A stretch of 64,000 nt of DNA from Enoplolaimus lenunculus (GCA_030248215.1 JASANG010004061.1:62001-126000); one strand, 5' to 3'; counted from the first letter of the stretch, positions 23,296 through 34,732 are shown. The notes: generated by a model not told the origin, from the letters alone. Numbers and translations are program-made.

Positions 23296-23509
23296 CAGTG
23301 GCGGATCCAGAAATTCCTCGCGGGGGATGCACAAGTGGAAAATGTTAAGTATTGGCATATATATACATACATATATATAAATATATATATTTATATATAT
23401 AATATATATAATATATATAACGTTGGTTTTAACCATGAAAAAATTGATACTCGGCAGACGGTTGGGATATACATCCTCCCATTTCCCCACTATGGATCTG
23501 CCCTTACTA
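23296..23509. mobile_element. hAT-like nonautonomous element (GGATCC family), copy 2, with AT microsatellite
   Basis: The left end CAGTGGCGGATCCAG and right end TATGGATCTGCCCTTAC are an imperfect inverted pair. An AT-dinucleotide microsatellite fills 23357-23420. No target duplication could be confirmed. Confidence 0.5.
23357..23420. repeat. TA/ATAT microsatellite
   Basis: Alternating TA with occasional C or AA interruptions over about 64 bp. Confidence 0.9.
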
Positions 23510-23769
23510 CGTTTAACTCGAGCCGCGAGTTTGTAAAAACTGTTGGGGTTTGCGGGTTTGTTTTAGTAAAAATCGCCGTTAAACTGTGAAATGGCGTTTC
23601 GAAAAATTTGAGCCAATAAGAAACCGTTTTAAAAAAACGAATTTTGCAACAATTGGATAGAAAATGTACGTAGCTGACGGCATAAATTAATAGCACATGT
23701 AAGCATAGCGTTTCATTCATTTGATGTGCTAAACAAATACATATCGAACGTAGAGTGCAACCAAATGTC

Positions 23770-23972
23770 GGCTCATGTAAAGATCAGAGGCGGAACGTAT
23801 TTCTGTGGGACTGGAATAGATTAAGCTTAAGCTTTATAGACGAATTTTTCGCTTGGATTAGGTGTAGGCTTAGGCTTAAGAATAAACTCAATCTTACGCT
23901 TAGGCTTAGGCTTAGGCTTAGGCTTAGGAATAAGCTTGTAATATTGTTCCGCCCCTGTTCTCTACATTGGCC
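23770..23972. mobile_element. TTAGGC-MITE copy 10, near-perfect TSD
   Basis: The ends are GGCTCATGTAAAGATCAGAG and CCTGTTCTCTACATTGGCC, with an uninterrupted run of CTTAGG units at about 23900-23930. Flanking octamers CAAATGTC and CAAATGCC match at 7 of 8. Confidence 0.85.
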
Positions 23973-24635
23973 CAAATGCCAACGTCTATTACCTGACGTA
24001 ACTAATCAGAGTAAAATGACCCCAAATATCACAGAAGCTTTCGAGTCATCCATTTCGCAATAGATGTTCGTGAAATATTTACCAGCTCAACGTCTTTTAG
24101 GCTCTGGTTTGTCGTTGGAAAGCTGACAGATGGTTAACACGACTTATAGAGTTTGAACGTAATTTGTCCACGTTTAAAATAGCTTTTAAACGAACGTAAA
24201 CACTATTTCGATTGGAATGTATTAAGAATACAAGTTGTACCGTAGTGTCGATGAAAACGAGCAAGTATGGGTAGTTCTCACAGTAGGACCGTTTTAAATT
24301 TGACTAACTCTTACCAGGGTTTCACCTTGTCGCCCTTTTTGAAATATTCCTAAGAGTTCAATTTTACTTAACCTACCATAAACTGCAAGTATCAGCGAAA
24401 TGACTACTGTTTATAATTGTAAATTAACAGATGGATATGAGAAGAAATTTTTTCGACGCGGTCGAGTTTTTATCAATGAAGAGTATAATTTTAGCGTAAA
24501 ATCCTTGGACGTTCTTCGCATCCTTAACAGTCAAATTTGTTATTATTTTTTGAGCAAAACATCAAAATAATAAATAAAGTCAAAAGTAGCACGAAAAATT
24601 ATTCAAACTTGAGCAAAGCGTGTTGAGATAGCTAG
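23973..24635. other. Spacer, nothing recognised
   Basis: No open frame of note and no repeat ends. Confidence 0.5.
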
Positions 24636-24832
24636 CCTGTAAAAATGGTGCGTCAAATTGACTCTCTCGGAGACAGGCTTTTTCATAACTACACAAACTG
24701 AATCAAATTTGACTAAGCCGGAGTCAAATTCGATTCACTGTTGACTCTGGCGGAGTCAAATTTGACTCAGTTTGTGTAGTCAGGAAAAGCTTGTTTCCGA
24801 GAGAGTCAATTTGATTCCCCATTTTTACAGTG
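24636..24832. mobile_element. GAGTCAAATTTGACTC palindromic MITE, copy 5
   Basis: The ends are CCTGTAAAAATGGTGCGTC and GATTCCCCATTTTTACAGTG. The inner GACTCTCTCGGAGACAGGC and CTACACAAACTG arms are clear. Confidence 0.85.
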
Positions 24833-25022
24833 TAGCATTCTTAAAAGAAAATGCGTAAAAAGTTTAATCTTCACGCTTGAACTTCTGATAATGTATTAAT
24901 ATTCCAAGCAAAAGGTATGCGTTACTGTGTAGCTTTTTGACGCCCAAAGTTGAAACAACAAAAATATTTAAACTTGAAATATTAAAAAATCGGCAGTCTG
25001 ACGTACACGTATCCTTCAAGTA

Positions 25023-25472
25023 CACTGTAAATTCCAGTGAGTTGATTCTAACTCAAAATAAGTTAAATCGACTCAAAAGCCTGAGTTCTGGAGTTAGGTC
25101 TTTCAGAACTAAGAATTCTGATTTGGTTGAACTCAAACTGAGTTAATTAAATAACTTACCCGGAATTTTATCGGCTCTGAGTGAGGTAATATTTATTGTT
25201 ATTAACTCAGAAATAACCAAAAATAAGTCAATTTTCTCTCCGAGTTGATGCCCAATGTAAAGAACAGGGGCGTAACAGTATTATAAGCATATTCCTAAGC
25301 CTAAGCCTAAGCCTAAACCTAACCGTAAGAATGAGCATATTCCTAAGCCTAAGCCAAGCAAAAAAATTAGCCTAAAGCTTAAGCTTGCTCTATTTAAGTC
25401 CCACAAAAAACCTTCCACCCCTGATCTTTATATTGGCCGAGTTGATTAATCAACTCATTGGAATTTACAGTG
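25023..25472. mobile_element. CACTGTAAA palindromic MITE, copy 2, split by a nested element
   Basis: The ends are CACTGTAAATTCCAGTGAG and TTGGAATTTACAGTG, with TA beside both. A TTAGGC-MITE (25250-25438) is inserted within it. Removing that insert and one GAGTTGAT gives an interior matching copies 1 and 3. Confidence 0.88.
25250..25438. mobile_element. TTAGGC-MITE copy 11, nested, perfect 8-bp TSD
   Basis: The ends are GCCCAATGTAAAGAACAGGG and CCCTGATCTTTATATTGGCC, with CCTAAG arrays inside. It is flanked by GAGTTGAT on both sides (25242-25249 and 25439-25446), which is single-copy in the uninterrupted CACTGTAAA elements. Confidence 0.92.
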
Positions 25473-25581
25473 TACCACTATAGTCAGTACTGCTCCTAAT
25501 GTTTGTTACTAAAATTAACCGCAAATCAAACAGGTATCAAGTACACTTCTGTTCTGATAGAACCTCATAACGTTGTCTCAA

Positions 25582-25832
25582 CACTGTAAATTTCAGTGAG
25601 TTGATTTTAATTCAGAATGAGTTGAATCACTCAGTCTGAGTTAGGACTATCAGAACTCAGATTTTTGAGTTGATTCGATTCATTCTGAGTTAATTAATCA
25701 ACTCATCCACAGTCAACTCAACTCAGAGTGAGAATTAACTCAACTCAGAGTAAGTTAATGTTTGCTGATATTAATTCACAAGTAACCAACTCGCTAGTTG
25801 AACTGATTAATCAACTCATTGGAATTTACAGA
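25582..25832. mobile_element. CACTGTAAA palindromic MITE, copy 3
   Basis: It starts CACTGTAAATTTCAGTGAG and ends CATTGGAATTTACAGAG. It is about 250 bp and very close to copy 1 in sequence and length. Confidence 0.85.
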
Positions 25833-26771
25833 GAAAGCTTTTTTGCCTTCAAGTCATTGAAAGACTAAAAAATATTAAAAACAATAAATAAACTCAGTCT
25901 GTCTATTGTAATTTTAGGCCAATTGCTGCTTTGAAATCTATCGCAATGATAATGGACTTGTTTATTGAAAAGTTCCACTTTGGACAATTGTCGTTTAAAC
26001 CAAGAAATGCTTAAACTGTACGCACTCACTGCGCGAAAACTTTAGCATACCAACTATCTCGTGTTGTCTAAAGGACAGAAAAGTTAAAAAATCAAAGCTA
26101 CGAAAAGACAAAATAATACAGTTTAAATCCAAAATGTTCAAAATAATAAATCTCAAAGGTCATTTGGATTGCGCGAACGCAATACGACGCTAATAAATAT
26201 ATTTTACAGATCAAATAATTAAAACAAACGCAAACTTTTAACTTCTGTAGTATTTAAGTTTTCAGATTTACATTTTGGTTTATGCAAACTGCAATCAAAA
26301 TAGCAAAAACGGTAACAACAAAACACAATTTGAGGTAAATTGTGACGGTAAACGCAGTGGTTGCACTCATAAACAGTCGTGTAAATATATAGTGACTCGT
26401 ACGGTAAAGTGCATGCCTACTTTAATTTAACATTCCCTCCTTAAAATAATAAGAAATTAATAATAAACAACGTTTTGAAGCGTGTAGGCCGTTTGTATAT
26501 AACGATTTCTTCAATATTTACCGCCTACAGTCTGTTACCCCTTGAGACGTCAACGACAGCCAACGTATCACCATCGATCCTGTAGTGCAATGTGCAAGTT
26601 GTGCAATTGCAGTATTTTTCATCAATTGTCAGGGTTGTAATTATGGGGGCTGAAATATTGCAGGTCGTGTAAACTTTTTGAAACAGTCGAAATTAACTTA
26701 TCTTTTGATTGTTTTGTAGAATATTTGTACCCTAAACAAGCAGCTCCTGAAAGGGTCAGGGAGACGAAGTA
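25833..26771. other. Spacer, nothing recognised
   Basis: AT-rich, with no coding or repeat feature that I can support. Confidence 0.5.
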
Positions 26772-26985
26772 CTGTATTGACCCGAATAAGAGGGGGAGGG
26801 GTAATACGAGGGGGGTCTCCATTTTGAGTCCGAATCAATTGGAGTCCCGTATCCCTAATAAGAGTCCGTAAGCGGATAGAGTCCCTTTACCCTAATTAGA
26901 ATCGATATATGTCAAATAACCCTAATTGTAGCGCACTTGAGTTCGAAACTTTAAAGCGTACTTAAATTTTGAACGTACGTTCCTT
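26772..26985. mobile_element. TGTAGTGACCCG element, left half only
   Basis: It begins CTGTATTGACCCGAATAAGA and follows the family through GCGTACTTAAATTTTGAACG, then stops. The right half and right end are absent. Confidence 0.75.
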
Positions 26986-27898
26986 ATGCATGGGCTGGAT
27001 TTGAAACGTATATTTCTGCTAAGATGTATCTCGGTACACTTAAAGAGAAAAATAACTCGCGAAAACCGCTAGCTTGTGTTTAAGAAATGAAAGTAAATAA
27101 AAAGCCTATTAACGCTGTAAACAAAAATTAATAACGAATGTGTAAGTGTAAACTTTTAAGGAAGCCAATTTTTATGCAAATGCGTATTAATCCTTTATGG
27201 TACCCTATGAAATATAACGTTTACACCGAGTTTGCCAAAACTTACTACAATGCACACTGCGTACCATGTATTAGGTCATGTAGAGCCATGACACGTGTGT
27301 AGACCCTAGGAGTATTAAAAACGGAAACATGTTTTGTGGAGTTAGAATATAACCTTTGATTTTACTGAAATTGGTAAAAACAATTTTTCAATTAGGCTCC
27401 CAAAAACATAAAACAATGTCGCTCCGACAGGATATTAAATGTTCAAAATTATGAAATTGAGTCCGCGAGAACAAAGGGATCTTAGAAAGACAACCTTCAT
27501 GCCGTGTCAAAAATTTATTCCAGCAAAAATATATTTCTTCTTAACATTACTTTGTTGCCGGCTACAGCTGTTCTGAGAACCCAGAACAAAGATCCACTGT
27601 AGTTTCCCCACCCTAAGATATCATTTGAAATATTTGAAACCCGTCCCACAGGGTACATCAATTAAAATTTTATACCCAGACGATTTGAAGTGATCAAGGG
27701 TTCCAATTGCGTGCCGAGATGAAATTTCGTGGCAGGAATGGAATATGTTGACACCAACGCAGCTGTTGATGACCAACTAATTCTTGGTGAACCCGCAAAC
27801 TGTTGTGAATAAAGAATATACAGAGGCTGAACAGTAATCGCCATAGAATCTACACGAATGGAGGTGCGATGTGGCAGTTGTCTCAAGAACTTATATTT
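26986..27898. other. Spacer, nothing recognised
   Basis: No supported gene or repeat. The 87-codon minus frame at 27662-27925 runs into the tRNA-like element and shows no recognisable family. Confidence 0.5.
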
Positions 27899-28085
27899 TG
27901 TCAGTCTACGTAGGAACCGGGACATCAGGCCTTTCTACTAAGCAGCTCGAAAAGCTGGCGTCCGGAGCGGGTATCGAACTCTCAGCATACGGATCCTTAA
28001 GCGATCACGCTACCACTGCGCCACGTAGCCCGCGTCTTCAACTGCATTGTTCGTCGACGATGTGTCGACCGCATGTTGCCAGCTA
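27899..28085. mobile_element. TIR element with a tRNA-like core, copy B, right end lost
   Basis: The left end TGTCAGTCTACGTAGGAACC and then TTTCTACTAAGCAGCTCGAA match copy C at 51522. The tRNA-like core is on the minus strand at about 27955-28027. To its right CGTCGACGATGTGTCGACCG resembles copy C, but the right inverted end is missing. Confidence 0.65.
27955..28030 (-). ncRNA. tRNA-like sequence, degenerate
   Basis: The minus strand reads GGGCTACGTGGCGCAGTGGT then AGCGTGATCGCTTAAGGATC and, downstream, GAGAGTTCGATACCCGCTCC. A-box and B-box-like blocks are correctly spaced and the D arm (GCGC/GCGT) is plausible, but the acceptor stem does not close. Confidence 0.5.
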
Positions 28086-28303
28086 GCATATATACAGTGC
28101 ACTGCACTATATTGCATGCGCACATAACGGACAAGCATGTCTCACATGCTTACATACTTCAATGAAAAAGAAATGTTTATGTTCAGAATTGTGAAAAAAT
28201 CTATTAAGTGTAAAACTGGAAAGTTTTGTTTATTTTCATGAGAATCGTTTAGACTTTACAAGAGATAAACCAATCAGGAATCGTTGCTACAGTGGCTAGC
28301 CAG

Positions 28304-28735
28304 TAAGGTCCATACAGGAACTAAAAAATGCCGGAACCGGCACAGGAACAGGAATTGGATTTTCTTGAAGAAACCGGAACAGGAACAAGAACTGGAATTC
28401 GAAATAATGTTCATTACCGAATTATACTGTTCGACTTTTCAGAAAACTTGCCAAAATGGATTCAAGCGAATTTTCAGCTATTTCATCGTCAAGGTTTGTG
28501 AAAACACATCAGATACAGTTTATTAACAAAATTGAACTAATTAGAAAAACATTCATTTCGAAATAATAATTTTTCAAAGACAAACTTCCCAATGTTTAAA
28601 CAATTATGAATAATAATTTGTCCCGAAACCGTAAAAATTGCGGTTCCTGCGCTTTGAATTTATGAACAGGAACACGAACAGGAATTGAATTTTTACTGCA
28701 ATTCCGGCCGGAATAGGAATTCCAGTTGAACCCTG
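28304..28735. mobile_element. hAT-type CAGGGTGCAACCGG element, copy 2, perfect TSD
   Basis: The left end is TAAGGTCCATACAGGAAC and the right end GGAATTCCAGTTGAACCCTG. The interior is rich in GGAACCGGAAC and GGAACAGGAA words. It is flanked by CTAGCCAG on both sides (28296-28303 and 28736-28743). Confidence 0.8.
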
Positions 28736-29109
28736 CTAGCCAGCCATTCTGGTAATTACTTAATGCCGTGTCAATTCCACCATAGCGCAACCCGAGGTGA
28801 AAAATACCTTATCCTAAACCCGAGGTCAATAATATTTGCTCGAGCCATACCTGACGCAGTTGAGGTGATCCAAAATTAGGCGTTTATAGCAATAATTTGT
28901 ACAGTACTCACAAAATTTTACGTGTTGGGCATATTCTTTACTCAAATCCTGACAAATTATTCCTCAAATTTGTACTAAAAGTTATTGTGGCAAATTTCAC
29001 TATCGAAATTGCCGAAAGCTACGAATACTTTTTATACAGAATATACCACCAAGTTGCGCAGTTTGGTAAAAAAATAATCAGTCATTATGGGTAGGCAATT
29101 AGAAAATGC

Positions 29110-29298
29110 GGCCTATGTAAAGAACAGGGGCGGAACAGTATTATAAGTTGTTCATAAGCCTAAGCCTAAGCCTAAGCGTAACGAATGAGTTTATGCCTAA
29201 GCCTAAGCCTAAACCAAGCAAAAAATTTGTCTAAAGCTTAAGCTTATTCAATTTTAATCCCATAAAAGAACGTTCCGCCTCAGATCTTTACATGGGCC
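29110..29298. mobile_element. TTAGGC-MITE copy 12
   Basis: The ends are GGCCTATGTAAAGAACAGGG and CAGATCTTTACATGGGCC, with CCTAAGCC arrays in two blocks. Flanking octamers GAAAATGC and GAAATCGC match at 6 of 8. Confidence 0.82.
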
Positions 29299-29597
29299 GA
29301 AATCGCTAACATCTTGTTCTTGTTACGTTTCTTTTTTTCACTAACTTTTGTGAACTTTCAGAGCTATTTTTAGGTGCCGTGGCATGCAAATGTGTGAATG
29401 GTTTTCCCAAAATCAACCCGAGGTCCCCAAGATCAAGAAACGATGCAAGATTTTACTTGAAATTTTAGTTAAAAAGCAAACGTTTGTAGCTAAAATTGAT
29501 GGTTTTGTTATTTTGCGTTGCGCACGTTTCGGTGTGATCGGTCCGCACATTCGGGGAGCGGAGGGGTGTCGAGGATCACTTGGCACGGTTATGTTTA

Positions 29598-29765
29598 CAC
29601 TGCAACAAATGGTGAGTCAAATTGCCTCTCTCCGAAATAGACTTTTCCTGACTACACAAACTGAGTCAAAATTTGACTCAGGCGGAGTGTGAGTTTGACT
29701 CAGTTAGTGTAGCTCGGAAAAACTTTTTCGGAAAGAGTCAATTTCACTCAGCGTTTTTTGTAGTG
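29598..29765. mobile_element. GAGTCAAATTTGACTC palindromic MITE, copy 6
   Basis: The ends are CACTGCAACAAATGGTGAGT and CAGCGTTTTTTGTAGTG, with TA beside both ends. The centre is shortened relative to the other copies. The 102-codon open frame at 29384-29692 ends inside it and is not supported as a gene. Confidence 0.82.
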
Positions 29766-30066
29766 TAGGCGGGTTAGCTTGACTTAAATTAATACATTAA
29801 ATCTACCGCGTTTTGTAGATGCTGTCAATGAAAACATTACAGTTGAATTTCAAGTTTGAAACTATCAACTCCAAAATTGTATCCACAGAGTGAATATATT
29901 ACCATACCATATACATGATCACCTATGTTGAAACAGCGCTTTTTCTACAATTAGAAAAAGCAGGTTATAGCGCACCTGCATCTTGGCAAGACAGCATCTA
30001 CAGTAATCTGCCAATCTTGCAAATTATGCAACGAGGATATTGAATCCGCAGAACAGTCATGGTACC

Positions 30067-30365
30067 CAGAGGCGGATTCAAAAGTTTCTGACGGGGGGCG
30101 GGGCGGGTTGGCAAATGTTATGAAGCGCAAAAATTGTAAGGCATTTATAGTACCGTTTTATCACCAAAAATTTTCTGAAGGCGAAAAATTGTAAAGTAGG
30201 AGGGACCTTATTATTATATCACAAACAATTCTGCCGGAAAAAATGATTTTTAACAAAAAATTTTCTGTAAAGAAAAATTTTAAGGTAGGGAGGCACCTTA
30301 CCATTTTAACACTAAAAAAATTTTTGACGTGGGGACGTAGGCCCTCCACTCTGGATCCGCTAATG
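30067..30365. mobile_element. hAT-like nonautonomous element (GGATCC family), copy 3, perfect TSD
   Basis: The ends are CAGAGGCGGATTCAAAAG and CTGGATCCGCTAATG. The identical octamer ATGGTACC flanks it (30059-30066 and 30366-30373). The interior carries AAAATTTTCTG and AAAATTGTAA blocks like the copy at 4493-4839. Confidence 0.82.
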
Positions 30366-30733
30366 ATGGTACCGGTTTCAGCTCCTATAATCCTTACGGT
30401 TGCAGGAAAGTCTCTAGTGTTAAACTTGCGTCTGAAACGTTGAACGAAGCGTATAAAACGTGGTACTTTGATATCACAAATTTGTGCGGTATTTTTGACA
30501 GTTTTAAAAGTCTAAATCAGATATGAAAATTTAAAGAATTTTAAAATGAGATAACGGTGATTTTCACTAATTAAAATTTGACGGTGTAATGATTAATGAA
30601 AGATTGATGTGTTTCTCAAACTCCGCTCGTGTTCCGCTTAATATAACTTGACATACCGGCAAAGCATTACTTGTGCTTTCAGAAACTTAAATCATGAATT
30701 ATAATAAATTTGGCTCATGTTATACTTTAATTT

Positions 30734-30926
30734 GGCCCCTGTTAGTTTTTAGGGCGTCCACGTTTCTGGTGAGTCTATAAAAGAGTTGGTTTAGATTCTA
30801 GATGATGCATTTTTTGCTTGGCTTTAGGCTTAGTGCTTAGGCTTAGGAACACATTTTTGCAACGCATAGGCTTACGCTTAGGAATACGCTTAATCTACTG
30901 TTACGCCCCTAAAAGTAACATTGGCC
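30734..30926. mobile_element. TTAGGC-MITE copy 13 (TTACTTTAA subfamily)
   Basis: The left end is GGCCCCTGTTAGTTTTTAGG and the right end CCCTAAAAGTAACATTGGCC. Flanking octamers TTTAATTT and ATAAATTT match at 6 of 8. Confidence 0.78.
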
Positions 30927-31810
30927 ATAAATTTAATATCGTATATAATCAGGCTCATTGATGGATATTTAGTTTCATCCATCTATAAATTTCTAACTCT
31001 AATTTTTGTACACTTAGACAGAAATGAGACCGCCTGCGGCCACCTCGCTCTGCTCCGCCCTACGAGCTATTCTTTCAAGTCGCCTCATGGCTTTTTACAC
31101 GAATATACCAGAACAAAATAATTTACAACACTGAGCGATTTTCGGTGTTGATTTTCGTGTTTTTTTTTGTTTCATGAAATTATTCTGTCTTCTCGCGACT
31201 TTTAGTTTTTCGGCAAATTTTTAACTGTGAATTTAGGAAGTGAAAAACAATAAAATTAAAACGATATATGTTTTACATAAATTAATTGTCGAAAAAATTC
31301 AGCTTATTTTTGAAGTAAAAAAATTCAAACACTTGACTATTTCGTCTTGTCGATTACGAATCAAAGCGGCGGTCTGCCAGCGATAAGTTGTACGTATGTA
31401 TTACGATGGCAAACACTTGGAATTCGTTTAAGCAAGTGTGCTTATTTTAATGCCGCCTACTGAGAACGTGATTGTTTGAGCTGGTGATGGACAGTCTTAA
31501 GCACTAAGCGTTCTTTTTGACCAGGGCGCTGAATAGCGGTGCCTGAGGCCACAGATGTTAAGTCTGTTCGGTGTCGGAGTGCCGAATCAAGTGTTTTTGT
31601 ACTCAGAATCTGACGTTGGTCAACGGGCCTCACTAGAGTTAGCCCCCATCCCCCCGCCTCAGGCCGATTTTTCGAGTGTTCTTTAAAGGCAATTAAAATT
31701 TTTACGGACCCAGTAAGGTAAACCACGCCGAATCGCTGCCACAACAGCACCAGTTTAAGTTGAACGAATTTTCGCCAGCGAAACAAACGAAGAGTTACAC
31801 CCACTATATA
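30927..31810. other. Spacer with one unassigned open frame
   Basis: A 115-codon minus-strand frame at 31457-31804 is the longest here. It has no motif I recognise and no obvious splice partner. Nothing else is visible. Confidence 0.45.
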
Positions 31811-32080
31811 CTCTGTAAAAACACTGTACGAAAATACTTTAGTTATATTTTACTAACTTTTTTAAGTATAAGTGTGCTAAATATAGAGTAAATCTTTGCT
31901 TAAATGATTTAAAAATAAGTAAAAGTTATTGCTGTCATTTCTTGATTTAATAAGTAAATGTAAAGCTAAGAATTTTGTGTTTGCTTAAAATGAAGTAAAA
32001 CTTTGCCAAGCACTATAGTAAGTAAAACCGACACTTAATTCGGCAACAGTTTTACCTACTTAATTTTAAGTATACTTTTA
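31811..32080. mobile_element. AAGTAAA-rich repeat element, copy 1
   Basis: From CTCTGTAAAAACACTGTACG through AAATCTTTGCTTAAATGATT and GTGTTTGCTTAAAATGAAGT, this is matched in reverse complement by 45955-46142. The right boundary is uncertain. Confidence 0.6.
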
Positions 32081-32220
32081 GTGAGTAGTTTATTATATTA
32101 TTAACACCAGTACAAAATTCAGCTTGGATAGTGTCGTCGTACGAATTGAAGGATAAAATAAAGGTTGAAAAAAGGTTAACTCTCGAGCGAAAATAGCAAG
32201 AAGCCATATCCAATTTTAAA

Positions 32221-32540
32221 CAATTTGAGTCCTACTCCAAATTAGAGTCCGAGTGAGGATATAGTCCACAAGTCCTAATTATGATCCACAACATGGTCCA
32301 AAGCCGAAGAATGGCTTAGCCTATTGAAACATGTAACAGACACTCAGACAACCAGCATAAACGTTAACAAATCCCGCAAAAAAGATTAATGCTTTGGAGC
32401 AAGCGAGTTCTGCACCAAAGGAAAAATATAAAGCAGAAAGCCAACAAACACGGGGGAATTAAAGATAAATAACAGTCTGTAACCGAAAAACATGGCGTAT
32501 CAGAGGCAAAAATATCATCCCCCTATTATTCGGGTCATTA
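32221..32540. mobile_element. TGTAGTGACCCG element, internally rearranged copy
   Basis: Family words GAGTCCTACTCCAAATTAGA, AATAACAGTCTGTAACCGAA and the right end ATTATTCGGGTCATTACTG are in order but heavily diverged, and the left end is not recognisable. Its right end abuts the next copy. Confidence 0.6.
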
Positions 32541-32981
32541 CTGTATTGACCCGAATAATTGGGGGGTTATAAGAGGGGGTCCCATTTTCAGTCACAATCA
32601 ATAGGAGTCCATATCCCTAATAAGAGTTCGTAAGCAGATAGAGTCCCTAAATCCTAATTAGAGTCCATGAATGTCAATTATCCCTACTTCTAGCGCATAA
32701 ATAACTCCAGGATCAAATAATTTGAGTTTGAAACTTAAAAGCTTACTTAAATTTTGAAAGTACATTCCTAAGTATAACCCTGCATTATCGCTCAAGCTTT
32801 TAATGCAAGGTAAAAACCGTTTAATTCAACGGATAGTTCCAATACCGGAGATATATCAGTAAGGAAGGGTGGCGCAGGGCTGGTTGAAAATAAATAACTG
32901 TCCGTAACCGAATAACAAGGCGAGTACCCTCTGGAGAGGCCAAATAAATATCAGTCACCCTCTTATTCGGGTCACTACAGT
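32541..32981. mobile_element. TGTAGTGACCCG element, full-length copy
   Basis: It runs from CTGTATTGACCCGAATAATT to TCTTATTCGGGTCACTACAG, about 440 bp, in line with 15466-15905 over its whole length. Confidence 0.82.
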
Positions 32982-33064
32982 ACATTATATTAAAAAGTGC
33001 ACAGGTTTCATTTTGTTAGAACAAGTTTCGTTTAAATGTCAGGGACGCTAATTACTGGATTTTG

Positions 33065-33207
33065 GGCCCATGTTACTTTAATGGGCGTCCAGGTTTCTGG
33101 TAGGTCCATAAATGAGTAGGTTTAGATTCTAGTGTACATTTTTTGCTTAGGCTTAGGCTTAGGAATACGCTTAATCTGCTTTTACTCCCCTTAAAGTAAC
33201 ATTGGCC
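33065..33207. mobile_element. TTAGGC-MITE copy 14 (short, perfect TSD)
   Basis: The ends are GGCCCATGTTACTTTAATGG and CCTTAAAGTAACATTGGCC, with only two or three CTTAGG units inside. Both flanks carry GGATTTTG (33057-33064 and 33208-33215). At 143 bp it is the shortest good copy. Confidence 0.88.
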
Positions 33208-33539
33208 GGATTTTGTAATAACTGATTAATTTAGATTCCCAACTTCTTTGTTGCTTTGTTATTTATAGGCAATGGTGAATTCACTTGTTTGATGAAACGT
33301 CTCCAGCGGTAACTCGTTAGTTTTGAACTACCGATTAAGTTCAAGCAGTAATCAAACGACGAATTCGGTTAGTAGCTTTTTGACCAATTCAAACCCACAA
33401 CAAGGTTTTTCTGTCTTTTCTGAAAAACCACTGTTACCAGGTCGATTTAGTTTTTCCGCAAAACACCAACCTTGCGTTTAATGAATAATATAGCAATAAA
33501 GACCTGTCGTATCTGGTTATTTGAACTTCCTAGTGGAAA

Positions 33540-33895
33540 CCACACTGTTATTCATTACGGACTATTATTTATTTTTGAGCCGCACTTCGTTACTGATATA
33601 TCTGGTACTGCAACTATCCGTTGAATTAAACGTTTATTTGTCTTGTGTCAATAGCTTGAGCGATAATGCAAAGTTATACTTAGGAATATATACTTTCAAA
33701 ACTTAAGTATGCTTTAAAGTTTCGAACTCAACTTAATTTTGTCCTGAAGTAATTTATGCACAATTATGAATAATTGACATTTATGGACTCCAAGTCTTTA
33801 GGTACTCTATACGCTTACGTACCCTTATTAGAGATACGAACTCCTATTGATATTGACTCAAAATGGCGACCCCCTCTTATTCGGCTCACTGCAGT
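33540..33895. mobile_element. TGTAGTGACCCG element, reverse orientation, left end lost
   Basis: The family is read in reverse from CATTACGGACTATTATTTAT through GTTTCGAACTCAACTTAAT to CTCTTATTCGGCTCACTGCA. Confidence 0.75.
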
Positions 33896-34301
33896 ATGTT
33901 TGGTTTTCCTTTGAGAAAAACAAAATGTTATATGCTTTTAACAATTTGAATGTTTTAAAGGTATATAAAAGTACATCCTGAAGGAAATTGCAATTTACTG
34001 CGGTACATTTTGCTTTGTGTCACATACAAACCGATTGACTCGCGTTTTAAACATTTGATAATTAGTTACAGCCAATTAGTTTTCTATATCTAATTTTGAT
34101 GTTTCTGCGCTTTGAGCTGCCGGATACGACAGGTAAATGATCCGGATTGATACAAAGACGTGAATTGATAAATGAGTGATATAATTGCTCATTAATCATA
34201 GCACCATTGAGTGAGACAATGTCACTCTGAAATAAAGTGAGTAGAAACCAAATGTAAACTTTACAAACCATCAATATTATCTTTTCTTTCGAATCAATGT
34301 A

Positions 34302-34732
34302 CTGTAGTGACCCGAAACAGAAAGGGAACTGATAGTTATTTCGCCGCTCCAGACGGTGCCCCTTGTTATTCGGATACGGACTGTTAGTTATTTTTAACCC
34401 ACACTCCGCCACTCTTTGTTACTGATGTATCCGGTACTGCACTATCCGTTGAATTAAACGTTTGTTTGTCGTGTCAATCGCTTGAGCGATATTGCAAGGT
34501 TATGCTTAGGAATGTATATACACTAAAAACTTAAGTAAGCTTTAAGGTTTCGAACTTAAATTTATTTGGTTTTGGAGTCATTTATGCGCTACAAATAGGG
34601 ACAATTGACATTTATGGACTCAAATTAGGGTTTAAGGACTCTATTCCCTCACGGATTCTTATTAGTGATACCGAATCGTATTGATTGGGACTCAAAATGG
34701 GGACTACCCTCTTTTATTCGGGTCGCTACAGT
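34302..34732. mobile_element. TGTAGTGACCCG element, reverse orientation, full length
   Basis: It runs from CTGTAGTGACCCGAAACAGA to TTTATTCGGGTCGCTACAGT, both ends present, about 430 bp. Confidence 0.8.

Noticed and set aside
29384-29692. 102-codon plus-strand gene
   Set aside because: It has no recognisable family, no splice support, and its end lies inside a palindromic MITE.
31457-31804. 115-codon minus-strand gene
   Set aside because: It has no motif, no homologue I can name and no flanking exons; left as an unassigned frame.
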